Origin: JAGPCK01 sp041675505
Lineage (GTDB): Bacteria > Bacteroidota > Bacteroidia > UKL13-3
Assembly (NCBI GenBank): GCA_041675505.1
Contig: JBAYTR010000006.1
Location: forward strand, 124,001 to 188,000
Length of the DNA: 64,000 nt
Direction: 5' to 3'
The position numbers and the translations under genes were made by a program. Under the pieces are notes generated by a model. That model had not been told where the DNA came from and ran no database searches. It saw nothing but the letters and a program-made list of their open reading frames with translations. Shown one piece after another: positions 51,357 to 60,300 of the stretch. Each line of letters starts with the position of its first letter. The first letter of the stretch is position 1.

Positions 51357-53048
51357 TTACTTTGCTTCGTAAACTTTTTTCCCGGCTATAAATGTATAGA
51401 GTACTTTGGCATTAAACACTTCTGCAATGTTGCCTTTCATGATGTCTTTATCCAGCACTATAAAATCAGCGAACCTGTTATTCTCCAGGCAGCCTTTTTC
51501 GTTTTCTTCATGCTGTGCATAAGCTGCCCAGTAGGTCATCCCTTTCATGGCTTCGTATAGTGTGAGCGCATTTTGGTATTGAAACATACCGGCAGGGTGT
51601 TCTTGTCTGGTGGTGCGCATTACTGCTGAAAAAAGTGTGCCCATGGGGTTAACCTCTTCCACCGGAAAATCAGTGCCCAGCGCAATTCGTCCGCTAAACA
51701 TGAGTAGTTTTTTATAAGGATAAGCTTCATCCAGCCTTCCGTTACCAATTCTATCGGGCACCCAGTTTTTATCAGAACTTACATGCGTAGGTTGTACTGA
51801 AGGGATTATGCTGTACCTCTTAAATTTCAACCACTCCCCCGGATGTACAATTTGTGCGTGTTCAATTCTCCAGCGTCTGTCGTTTTCGCCTTTTAAAACT
51901 TCCCCATAAATATTCAGCATTACCCTGTTGGCTGAGTCGCCAATGCAATGGGTATTGAGTTGGTATCCGGCAGCAAAAACACGTTTGGCCATGCTGCGTA
52001 AATAAGCGGTATCATTGAGCATTAATCCGTAATGATTCGGCTTATCTGAGTAGGGTTGCAGCAGGCAGGCCCCGCGCGAACCAAGGGCTCCGTCAGCATA
52101 CAACTTCACTGATTGAATGTGGAGGTTACCTTTTCGTAACGGACCTTTGCTCATGTAGTTTTTAAAGTTTTCTTCCGTTGGATTGAGCATGGCATACATA
52201 CGAATGTTGAGTTTACCCTGTGCATACATCTCTTCCATTTTTTTCACCACAGCATAATCCAAACCTGCATCTTGTACAGAAGTTAATCCGTTAGCCACAC
52301 ATATTTTCTCAGCGGCCAACAGGGCATTTTCCATATCTGCTGTTTTAGGCTTGGGCAGTTTTCGCTCAACAATATCTACAGCATTATCAATAAGCAATCC
52401 GGTAGGTTGTCCATCTGCGCCCAATACTATTTCACCACCGACAACTTTTGTTTGGGCGGTAATCTTAGCTGCCTTCAATGCTTTTGAATTAACCAGTGCT
52501 GCGTGTCCGTCAACTCTTTTGAGCATTACCGGAATTTTAGGGAACATCGAATCCAGTTTTTCTTTGGTAGGGAATTGTTTATTCGCCCACAGGTTTTGAT
52601 CCCAACCACGACCCAGTATCCATTTGAACTTTTTGTCTTTGTTCTCCTGAACATAATCACTCAACTTTTTCAGCATCTCTTCGTACGAGGTAGCACCCTT
52701 GAGGTTGGCCTGAAGCAAATTCAATCCTAATCCGTAAAAGTGACAATGGGCATCATTAAAACCCGGATAGATGTATTTCCCATCCAGATTAAGAATATTT
52801 TTACTTTCAAAACGATCAAAAATATTATCGGGCGAATTGCTTACTACTGCTACTTTACCATTTACAATAACCATGTAACGCTGAGTACTCATCTCCGCAT
52901 CCATGGTGTAGATGGTACCGTTAATCACAATCATGTCGGCCTGTATTTTTTGGCCTGTCTGCCCTGTCTGCGCTGTCTGCTGTGCAGAAAGAGTGAGGCT
53001 GATACATGTTGCTAAAACCACTAAACAATTTTTCCAACTCATTTTCAT
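51357..53048 (-). CDS. Exported YtcJ-like amidohydrolase
   Basis: A 563-residue metal-dependent hydrolase of the amidohydrolase 3 / YtcJ group. A signal peptide covers about 1-21. The metal ligands are in NDAHCHFYGLG, with further His in TPHC-like NTHCIGDSAN and RRWRIEHAQIV, and the Asp in LGTDFPVEEVNP. Family members hydrolyse formamides, N-acyl amino acids and related compounds; the substrate here is unknown. It is located 15 bases downstream of the carboxyltransferase gene. Confidence 0.87.
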   Translation of the reverse strand: MKMSWKNCLVVLATCISLTLSAQQTAQTGQTGQKIQADMIVINGTIYTMDAEMSTQRYMVIVNGKVAVVSNSPDNIFDRFESKNILNLDGKYIYPGFNDAHCHFYGLGLNLLQANLKGATSYEEMLKKLSDYVQENKDKKFKWILGRGWDQNLWANKQFPTKEKLDSMFPKIPVMLKRVDGHAALVNSKALKAAKITAQTKVVGGEIVLGADGQPTGLLIDNAVDIVERKLPKPKTADMENALLAAEKICVANGLTSVQDAGLDYAVVKKMEEMYAQGKLNIRMYAMLNPTEENFKNYMSKGPLRKGNLHIQSVKLYADGALGSRGACLLQPYSDKPNHYGLMLNDTAYLRSMAKRVFAAGYQLNTHCIGDSANRVMLNIYGEVLKGENDRRWRIEHAQIVHPGEWLKFKRYSIIPSVQPTHVSSDKNWVPDRIGNGRLDEAYPYKKLLMFSGRIALGTDFPVEEVNPMGTLFSAVMRTTRQEHPAGMFQYQNALTLYEAMKGMTYWAAYAQHEENEKGCLENNRFADFIVLDKDIMKGNIAEVFNAKVLYTFIAGKKVYEAK

Positions 53049-53063
53049 AATTATGTTGTTTAA

Positions 53064-54683
53064 TTAAGCTCTGATAACTCCGGGGCGAAACTCTTTGGTA
53101 ACAGGTGCATGATTGGCTGCCTCAATGCCCATGCTCACCCATTTACGGGTTTCCACGGGATCAATTATAGCATCTACCCACAAACGTGCTGCTGCGTAAT
53201 ACGGACTCATTTGTTTGTTGTAGCGATCGGTAATCTTTTCCAGCAGGGCCTGCTGTTTTACTTCATCCACTACTTCGCCCCTACCCTTAAGAGCAGCTTC
53301 TTCAATTTGCAACAACACTTTAGCAGCTTGCGCACCACCCATTACCGCAATATTGGCATTGGGCCATGCTGCAATTAAGCGTGGGTCGTAGGCTTTACCA
53401 CACATGGCATAATTGCCTGCACCGTAGCTATTGCCTGTAATGATGGTAAATTTAGGTACCACTGAATTAGCTTGAGCATTCACCAGTTTGGCTCCGTCTT
53501 TAATAATGCCCCCGTGTTCACTTCTGCTGCCCACCATAAATCCGGTTACGTCTTGTAAAAACAATAACGGGATTTTTTTCTGATTGCAGTTCATAATAAA
53601 GTGTGCCGCTTTATCAGCACTATCGCTGTAAATTACTCCTCCAATCTGCATTTCCGTTGGGTTATCCGAAGCATTTTGTTTGGGTTTCTTCGCTTTCACC
53701 ACCATACGGTTGTTGGCTACAATACCTACTGCCCAACCATCAATACGGGCATATCCGCAGGTAATGGTTTTGCCGTAAAGTTCTTTGTAGGCATCAAAGC
53801 TGCCTGCATCAACCAGTCGTTCTATAATTTCCATCACGTCAAACGGCTTGGTAAAATTGGCTACGGCATCATACACATCATCCATGCTTTTGGCTGGGGC
53901 CAAAGGTGCAACACGGTTAAAGCCTGCCTTGTCAAAATCACCGATTTTATCCATGATGCGTTTGATGCGGTCGAGACAAGCGGCATCATTTTCAAATTTA
54001 TAATCGGTTACTCCGCTTATCTCACAATGTGTGGTAGCACCGCCCAGAGTTTCATTGTCTATATCTTCACCAATGGCTGCTTTAACCAAATAACTTCCTG
54101 CTAAAAATATAGAACCTGTTTTATCCACTATCATGGCCTCATCGCTCATAATAGGCAGATAAGCACCACCGGCTACGCAACTGCCCATTACTGCGGCTAT
54201 CTGCGTAATACCCATACTGCTCATTACTGCATTATTTCTGAAGATGCGCCCGAAGTGTTCCTTATCCGGGAATATTTCATCTTGCATGGGAAGATACACT
54301 CCTGCACTATCTACCAGGTAAATGATGGGCAACTTGTTTTCAATAGAAATTTCCTGAGCGCGCAGGTTCTTTTTGCCACTGATGGGGAACCAGGCTCCGG
54401 CCTTCACTGTGGCATCATTTGCTACTACAATACATTGCCTTCCGCTCACATAGCCCATCATTACCACCACACCTCCACCGGGACATCCGCCATGTTCTTC
54501 GTACATCTCATAACCGGCCAAAGTACCAATTTCAATGCGCGGGGCATCTTTATCCAGCAAATAATCCACCCGCTCGCGAGCCAGCATTTTTCCTTTTTCC
54601 TTTTGTTTTGCAGCAGCTTTTTTTCCTCCGCCTTCAAATATTTTAGACTCAATAGCTTTGAGTTCCTGAACTTTTTCTTTCAT
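53064..54683 (-). CDS. Acyl-CoA carboxylase carboxyltransferase subunit (methylcrotonyl/propionyl-CoA type)
   Basis: A 539-residue biotin-dependent carboxyltransferase. The two crotonase-like halves are clear: LARERVDYLLDKDAPRIEIG and GGGVVVMMGYVSGR at the N-terminus, SCVAGGAYLPIMSDEAMIVD in the middle, then FLQDVTGFMVGSRSEHGGII and GNSYGAGNYAMCGKAYDPRL. The sequence most resembles the methylcrotonyl-CoA carboxylase beta subunit of leucine breakdown, but the propionyl-CoA type cannot be excluded. The biotin carboxylase partner is not in the window. A TAGATTTG box lies on the minus strand at 54713-54720. Confidence 0.88.
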   Translation of the reverse strand: MKEKVQELKAIESKIFEGGGKKAAAKQKEKGKMLARERVDYLLDKDAPRIEIGTLAGYEMYEEHGGCPGGGVVVMMGYVSGRQCIVVANDATVKAGAWFPISGKKNLRAQEISIENKLPIIYLVDSAGVYLPMQDEIFPDKEHFGRIFRNNAVMSSMGITQIAAVMGSCVAGGAYLPIMSDEAMIVDKTGSIFLAGSYLVKAAIGEDIDNETLGGATTHCEISGVTDYKFENDAACLDRIKRIMDKIGDFDKAGFNRVAPLAPAKSMDDVYDAVANFTKPFDVMEIIERLVDAGSFDAYKELYGKTITCGYARIDGWAVGIVANNRMVVKAKKPKQNASDNPTEMQIGGVIYSDSADKAAHFIMNCNQKKIPLLFLQDVTGFMVGSRSEHGGIIKDGAKLVNAQANSVVPKFTIITGNSYGAGNYAMCGKAYDPRLIAAWPNANIAVMGGAQAAKVLLQIEEAALKGRGEVVDEVKQQALLEKITDRYNKQMSPYYAAARLWVDAIIDPVETRKWVSMGIEAANHAPVTKEFRPGVIRA

Positions 54684-54772
54684 GAAGTATATTTAATCTG
54701 TTCACTATCGGGCAAATCTAACATCTTCCATCAAAAAGACAGGAATAGGTTTCACTCTTTTGATAATTTTAA

Positions 54773-54780
54773 TACTTTTG
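54773..54780 (+). promoter_or_regulatory. -7 box of the SRP RNA gene
   Basis: TACTTTTG, with TTTC 19 bases upstream. The RNA start inferred from base pairing lies about four bases downstream of the box, as expected. Confidence 0.7.
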
Positions 54781-54783
54781 CAG

Positions 54784-54878
54784 CGGGTAGGCGTTATACG
54801 ACCAGCTCCCTTTGAACTCCCCCAGGCCTTGATCGGAGCAAGGGCAGAAGGTTGAGCGGTGCGATATAATGGCCGCCC
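54784..54878 (+). ncRNA. ffs: Signal recognition particle RNA (small bacterial type)
   Basis: A roughly 95-base hairpin RNA. The 5' part (GGGTAGGC, GTTATA, CGACC) pairs with the 3' part (GGTGCG, TATAAT, GGCCGCCC). The apex has the conserved domain IV bulges: CCCAGGCC on the ascending side and GGAGCAAGGG on the descending side, the Ffh-binding site. It is followed by ATTTTTTG, a termination run. Together with Ffh it targets membrane proteins during translation. Boundaries are from the pairing pattern, give or take three bases. Confidence 0.85.
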
Positions 54879-55013
54879 ATTTTTTGTTAATGAATGGTTG
54901 ATTAGTTAAGTAGCTGATTAATTGAGCCATTAACAAGTTGAGCAAGCCAAGGTTTGCACATTTTACAGATAAGCATTTACTTTACTGCATAAACAACACT
55001 TTAATATTTTCTC

Positions 55014-55670
55014 ATGAAGTTTTTCATTGATACCGCCAACCTGAACCAGATTAAAGAAGCCAATGACTTGGGCATCTTAGACGGAGTAACCACCAACCCT
55101 TCTTTAATGGCCAAAGAGGGCATTATCGGTCGCGAAAATATTCTGAAACACTATGTTGACATTTGCAAAATTGTTAACGGAGACGTAAGTGCAGAAGTAA
55201 TCTCAACCGATTTTGAAGGCATTATCAAAGAGGGGGAAGAGTTGGCTGCCTTGCATGAAAATATTGTAGTGAAAGTACCTATGATTAAAGATGGCATTAA
55301 AGCCATCAGCCATTTTCATTCTGCCGGCATTCGCACCAACTGCACGCTGGTATTCTCTGCCGGACAAGCGTTACTGGCTGCTAAAGCCGGTGCTACGTAC
55401 ATCTCTCCTTTCATCGGCAGGTTAGATGATATCTCTTACAACGGCTTAGAACTGATTGCACAAATTACCCAGATGTTTGCTGTGCAGGGCTACCAAACTC
55501 AGGTACTCGCTGCTTCCATACGTAACCCTATACACATTATCAAATGCGCTGAAATTGGTGCGCATGTAATCACCAGTCCGCTGGAGCCTATTCTGGCTTT
55601 ATTGAAACACCCGCTAACGGATATAGGTCTGGAGAAATTTTTAGCTGACCACAAAAAGGCCAACGCTTAA
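55014..55670 (+). CDS. Transaldolase / fructose-6-phosphate aldolase-like protein
   Basis: A 218-residue member of the short transaldolase (FSA/TalC) group: MKFFIDTANLNQIKEANDLG, DGVTTNPSLMAKEG, the Schiff-base Lys in NIVVKVPM (about residue 86) and TNCTLVFSAGQALLAAKAG. It transfers or cleaves dihydroxyacetone units of sugar phosphates. Its 3' end overlaps the convergent HAD phosphatase gene by four bases. Confidence 0.92.
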   Translation: MKFFIDTANLNQIKEANDLGILDGVTTNPSLMAKEGIIGRENILKHYVDICKIVNGDVSAEVISTDFEGIIKEGEELAALHENIVVKVPMIKDGIKAISHFHSAGIRTNCTLVFSAGQALLAAKAGATYISPFIGRLDDISYNGLELIAQITQMFAVQGYQTQVLAASIRNPIHIIKCAEIGAHVITSPLEPILALLKHPLTDIGLEKFLADHKKANA

Positions 55671-56146
55671 GTTATTTGATGAACAATGGTCATCAGGTTG
55701 GTGTTGGATTCCAACAGGATGGCTTGTTTTACACCTGCCATTGTTGCGCACACTATATCCCTGTCTTTATCGCCAATAAAATAAGAGGTAGCAGGGTCAA
55801 TAGTAAATCGGGCCAACGCTTTCTCTACCAGTAGTGAACCTGGTTTTCGGCACAGGCATTTACCAAAATCAGGGTGATGCGGGCAATAATAGATTTCAGT
55901 AAAATGAATGTGGGGAACCAATGCTTTCATCTTTTTATGAATAGTTGCCAACTTTTGTTGCGTATACAATCCCTTGGCTATGCCCCCCTGATTGGTGATT
56001 ACTACAAGCAAATACCCTCTGGATTGCATCGTTTTCAGAAATTCAGGTACCCCGGAGTTCAATTCAAAATCATCCTCACTACTTACGTACCTGCCGATTT
56101 CTTTATTTATTATTCCGTCTCTGTCTAAAAAGATTGCTTTTTGCAT
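55667..56146 (-). CDS. HAD-IIIA phosphatase, GmhB-like
   Basis: A 159-residue HAD hydrolase: the nucleophile DRDGIINK, motif II VVITNQGGIA, a GmhB-type zinc site in YYCPHHPDFGKCLCRKP and the Lys/Asp motif GDKDRDI. GmhB removes the 7-phosphate of heptose 1,7-bisphosphate in lipopolysaccharide core synthesis; related enzymes act on histidinol phosphate. Which substrate applies here is not clear. Confidence 0.87.
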   Translation of the reverse strand: MQKAIFLDRDGIINKEIGRYVSSEDDFELNSGVPEFLKTMQSRGYLLVVITNQGGIAKGLYTQQKLATIHKKMKALVPHIHFTEIYYCPHHPDFGKCLCRKPGSLLVEKALARFTIDPATSYFIGDKDRDIVCATMAGVKQAILLESNTNLMTIVHQIT

Positions 56147-56197
56147 TAGTTTTCTTAATTATTGCGTTAATATTTCACCCGGTAAAATTACACAATA

Positions 56198-56932
56198 TTG
56201 TCTGACAGCATCGTCATAATTCCGACCTACAACGAAAAAGAGAACATCGAACTGATGATTCGAAAGGTATTTTCCTTGCCCAAAACTTTTCATCTACTCA
56301 TTGTTGACGATAATTCACCTGATGGCACCCGCGATATTGTTAAACGAATTTTACCTGAGTTTGAAGGAAGGCTTCACCTGTTGGAAAGGGCCGGGAAAGA
56401 GGGCCTGGGCAGGGCTTACATTGCGGGGTTCAAGTGGTGCCTGCAACACCGGTACGAGTATATTTTTGAAATGGATTGCGACTTCTCACACAATCCCGAG
56501 GATTTGGTTAAGCTCTATGAAACAGCCGTGAACGGGGCCGATTTGGTGGTGGGTTCGCGTTACAAATCGGGCATCAATGTAGTGAACTGGCCCATGAGCA
56601 GAGTGCTGATGTCCTATTATGCATCGTGGTACGTGCGCTTTATAACAGGCATGACGGTGAGTGATACTACTGCAGGTTTTGTATGCTACCGGAGGAAAGT
56701 ACTTGAAACCATAGAACTCGATAAAATTAAATTTAAAGGGTACGCTTTCCAGATTGAGATGAAACACACGGCCTGGAAAATAGGTTTTAAAATTGATGAG
56801 GTCTCCATCATTTTCACCGATCGCACGATGGGGCAAAGCAAAATGAGCAAGGGTATTTTTAAAGAAGCTATTTGGGGAGTAATTGAATTGCGACTCAAGA
56901 GTTTTTTCAGAAGGTATCCGAAAATCAATTAA
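56198..56932 (+). CDS. Polyprenol-phosphate mannosyltransferase-like glycosyltransferase
   Basis: A 244-residue GT2 enzyme of the dolichol-phosphate mannose synthase type: IVIIPTYNEKENIELMI, VDDNSPDGT, the DxD-like MDCDFSHNPEDL, GSRYKSG and the C-terminal amphipathic end KSFFRRYPK. It makes polyprenyl-phosphate sugars for glycan export. The start is TTG at 56198; the family begins with this MSDSIVIIPTYNE block and no ATG is available in frame, so TTG is probably real. Confidence 0.9.
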   Translation: MSDSIVIIPTYNEKENIELMIRKVFSLPKTFHLLIVDDNSPDGTRDIVKRILPEFEGRLHLLERAGKEGLGRAYIAGFKWCLQHRYEYIFEMDCDFSHNPEDLVKLYETAVNGADLVVGSRYKSGINVVNWPMSRVLMSYYASWYVRFITGMTVSDTTAGFVCYRRKVLETIELDKIKFKGYAFQIEMKHTAWKIGFKIDEVSIIFTDRTMGQSKMSKGIFKEAIWGVIELRLKSFFRRYPKIN

Positions 56933-57388
56933 GCAATCGCCCACTCTCTATTATCGCCCTCACTGCACAAAAAGTGTGCATGAGAATTTTAACTGAAAGA
57001 CCTAAATTATTACGCTCACCTCATACTGATACACCGTATCTATTATCCGTTCTGACTGTTTGTTTCTATAGGTCTAATGTCAAATCTGATGCGGGATAAT
57101 CATATACCGCACCTGCTAGTTATGCAGTTAACATATTATTCGCTTCGTAAATTATTTTGCCTTTGTCTTTTTAAAATAAATTCTGATGAAAGTAAAATCA
57201 CTCAGCAACATTATCAAAAGCATATTCACAAGGAGCGTAAAGAACTAATCCATAAACTTGATAAATGGGAAGTACCTGAACTTACTTTATAGTTCTTTCT
57301 CGGAACACATAATTAAATAATTTCCCACACCCCTTACTTTGTTACTTAGCTTTTAGTAACTTTCAAGCACAAAACTGACAATATACTT
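56933..57388 (+). other. 456-base gap before the alpha-2-macroglobulin gene
   Basis: It holds one weak 71-codon plus-strand frame (57077-57292). Its second half is rich in charged residues (QQHYQKHIHKERKELIHKLD), but no family, promoter or ribosome site was recognised, so I leave it uncalled. A short inverted repeat, GTTACT ... AGTAAC, lies just before the macroglobulin start. No RNA gene was seen. Confidence 0.4.
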
Positions 57389-60300
57389 ATGCAAATCTCC
57401 ATGAAATCGATTTGGGGTTTTATTAAAACCTACAAGCTGTCTGTGGTATCATCGGTGGTGGCCGTTGCCGCAGGGTCCTATTTTGTAACACAACGGACCA
57501 GTGCTGAAAACCGGATTAGCAATGACCCCGCTTTCTCTGCCTACATTTCGGCTCATACTTCAGGAACCATTACCCGCGAAGGCACCATTCGTATCCAGCT
57601 GGCATCAGCCATGCACGATACCAGCAATGGCGGAGCTCCTCCGGAAAATTTATTTTCATTTGAACCACACATCAAAGGGAAATTACAATGGGCCGATGAA
57701 TCGACCTTGGAATTTAAACCAGACAAATGGTTGCCCACCGGCACAGAATTTCGGGCCACCTTTCATTTAGATAACCTGATGGACGTACCGGATAAATTCA
57801 GTGAATTTCATTTCGGGTTTCAAACAGTAAAACAGGCGCTGGAACTTAACGAACCGATGATGGAGGCCATCGATCCGCAATCACTCATCTACCAACGTCT
57901 GAGTGGAGAACTCCTTACAGCAGATGTGGAAGAAAGTGCTTTAATTGAAAAAACGCTTACAGCCACCCACAAAGGTATAAACGTGCGCATTAAATGGGAA
58001 CATGCAGCCGATAACCGTACACACCATTTTATCCTCGACAGCCTGATACGGGAGAAAAAAGAAACCCTCGTAAAACTTAGCTGGGATGGTAGCGAAGCAG
58101 GAATGGATGCTAAAGGTGAAAAGGTCATTCCTATTCCTGCACTGGGTGATTTTAAAGTAATGAGTGCCTTGGTAGTGGAAGGCGAAGAACAATATGTTTC
58201 GGTACGTTTCTCTGACCCACTGCTTAGTAATCAAAACCTCGATGGACTGATCACCATGAACATCAGCGAAGACAACAACCTCAAATTTATTGCAGAGAAA
58301 AATGAAATACGTGTGTACCCGCAACAACACCTTAGTGGTACCTATACGCTTACTGCCGAACAAGGCATTCTGAATATTCTCAATTACAAAATGCCCAAAA
58401 CATTTCAGGTTCAACTCACCTTTGCTGATGTTTTTCCCGCAGTAAATATGCTTGGTAAGGGCGTGATTATTCCCAACAGCGAGCAACTCACCCTACCCTT
58501 TGAAGCGGTAAGTCTGAAAGCAGTAGATGTAACCATTGTAAAAATTTTTGAAAACAATGTCGATCAGTTTTTGCAGGTAAACAACCTTGACGGAAGCAAT
58601 GAACTAAAACGAGTGGCCAGACCTGTAGCACGTAAAACAGTACATCTTGACGATAATAAACTTCTTGACCTGCACAAACCCAACCGTTTTGCCATTGACT
58701 TAAGTACAATGATTAAAACAGAGCCAGGAGCCATTTACAATGTCACCTTTTCGTTTAAGAAATCTTACTCAGTATACCATTGCAAGAATGACACCGGGGC
58801 TACGGAAGAAGAAACGGAAGAAGATATGTCTAGTCTGGAGGCAAAATATGAATACGATGGCTCCAATTCCAATGAATATGATGAATACTATGATGAGGGG
58901 TACGACTATCCTGACGATTACAACTGGCACGATCGAGATAATCCCTGCAGCAATTCCTATTACAATCATAAACGTTGGCAAACACGAAATGTGCTGGCGT
59001 CCGATTTTGGAATTATTGCCAAACGGGGATCTGACGGGGAATTATTTTTTGCAGTAACTGATTTGCGCAGCACCGCAACCATCACCGGCATCAGCCTCGA
59101 AGTATATGATTATCAAAAACAGTTAATTGAAAAAACAACTACTGACGGAGATGGGCTGGCCCGTTTAAAACCTACGCGTAAGCCTTATTTGCTTATTGCC
59201 AAAAGCGGAACCCAGCGTGGTTACATGCGTCTGGACGATGGTAGCTCGCTTTCATTAAGTCGCTTCGATGTATCCGGAGAACGGGTGGAGAAGGGTATTA
59301 AAGGATTCATTTACGGAGAACGTGGCGTGTGGCGACCCGGTGATTCCATTTACACCATGTTTATGCTGGACGACCGCATCTCGCCACTCCCCATCGGGCA
59401 TCCGGTAACCTTTGAATTGTTTACTCCGCAAGGACAATTGTTCAAACGAATGGTGAATAATAAACCGCTCAATGGTTTTTATGCATTTCACACCTCTACT
59501 ACAGATGAAGCCCCAACCGGAAGCTGGACAGCCAGAGTTAAAGCAGGAGGTGCCACCTTTACCAAAACCATTCGCATTGAAACGGTACAGCCCAACCGTC
59601 TGAAAATAAAAATGGATTTCAACAGTCCGATTATTTCAAAAGAGGATGAATTGAATGCCACCCTGCAATCTTCCTGGTTGCACGGAGCCATTGCACGCAA
59701 GTTAGCCGCATCTGTAGAAGTGTCATTCACCACCACTCCAACTAAATTCCCCAAACTCGATCAATACAATTTTGATGACCCCAGCCGGTACTTTTCTGCC
59801 GAAAGTGAAAAAATATTTGAAGGGAATTTAGATGACAAAGGAACCGCGCAAGTAAGCCACCGCTTTGAAGTAGGCGAATCGGCACCGGGTATGCTATCGG
59901 CCAACATACTCACTAAAGTATTTGAACAAGGGGGCAATTACAGCATGGACCGTTTTACTGTACCTTATTCACCCTACAAAATTTATTACGGAATTAAAAC
60001 TCCCGAGCCAAGGGGACACGGATCGGCACTGGAAACAGATACCTCTCACACCATCTCAATTATAGCAGTTGATGAAAAAGGAAGTTTTATACAAGGCAAT
60101 AGACGTGTTGTAGTAAAACTCTACAAAATGGACTGGCGTTTTTGGTGGGATGAGGGGGGTAACGATTTGAGCTCGTATGCAGAAGCCAGCTACCGCAGTG
60201 CAGAACAAAGTGATGAAGTAACACTTGTAAATGGCAAAGGTCAATGGAAGTTGCGCGTAAACTACCCAGCCTGGGGACGCTACCTGTTGAAGGTGGGCGG

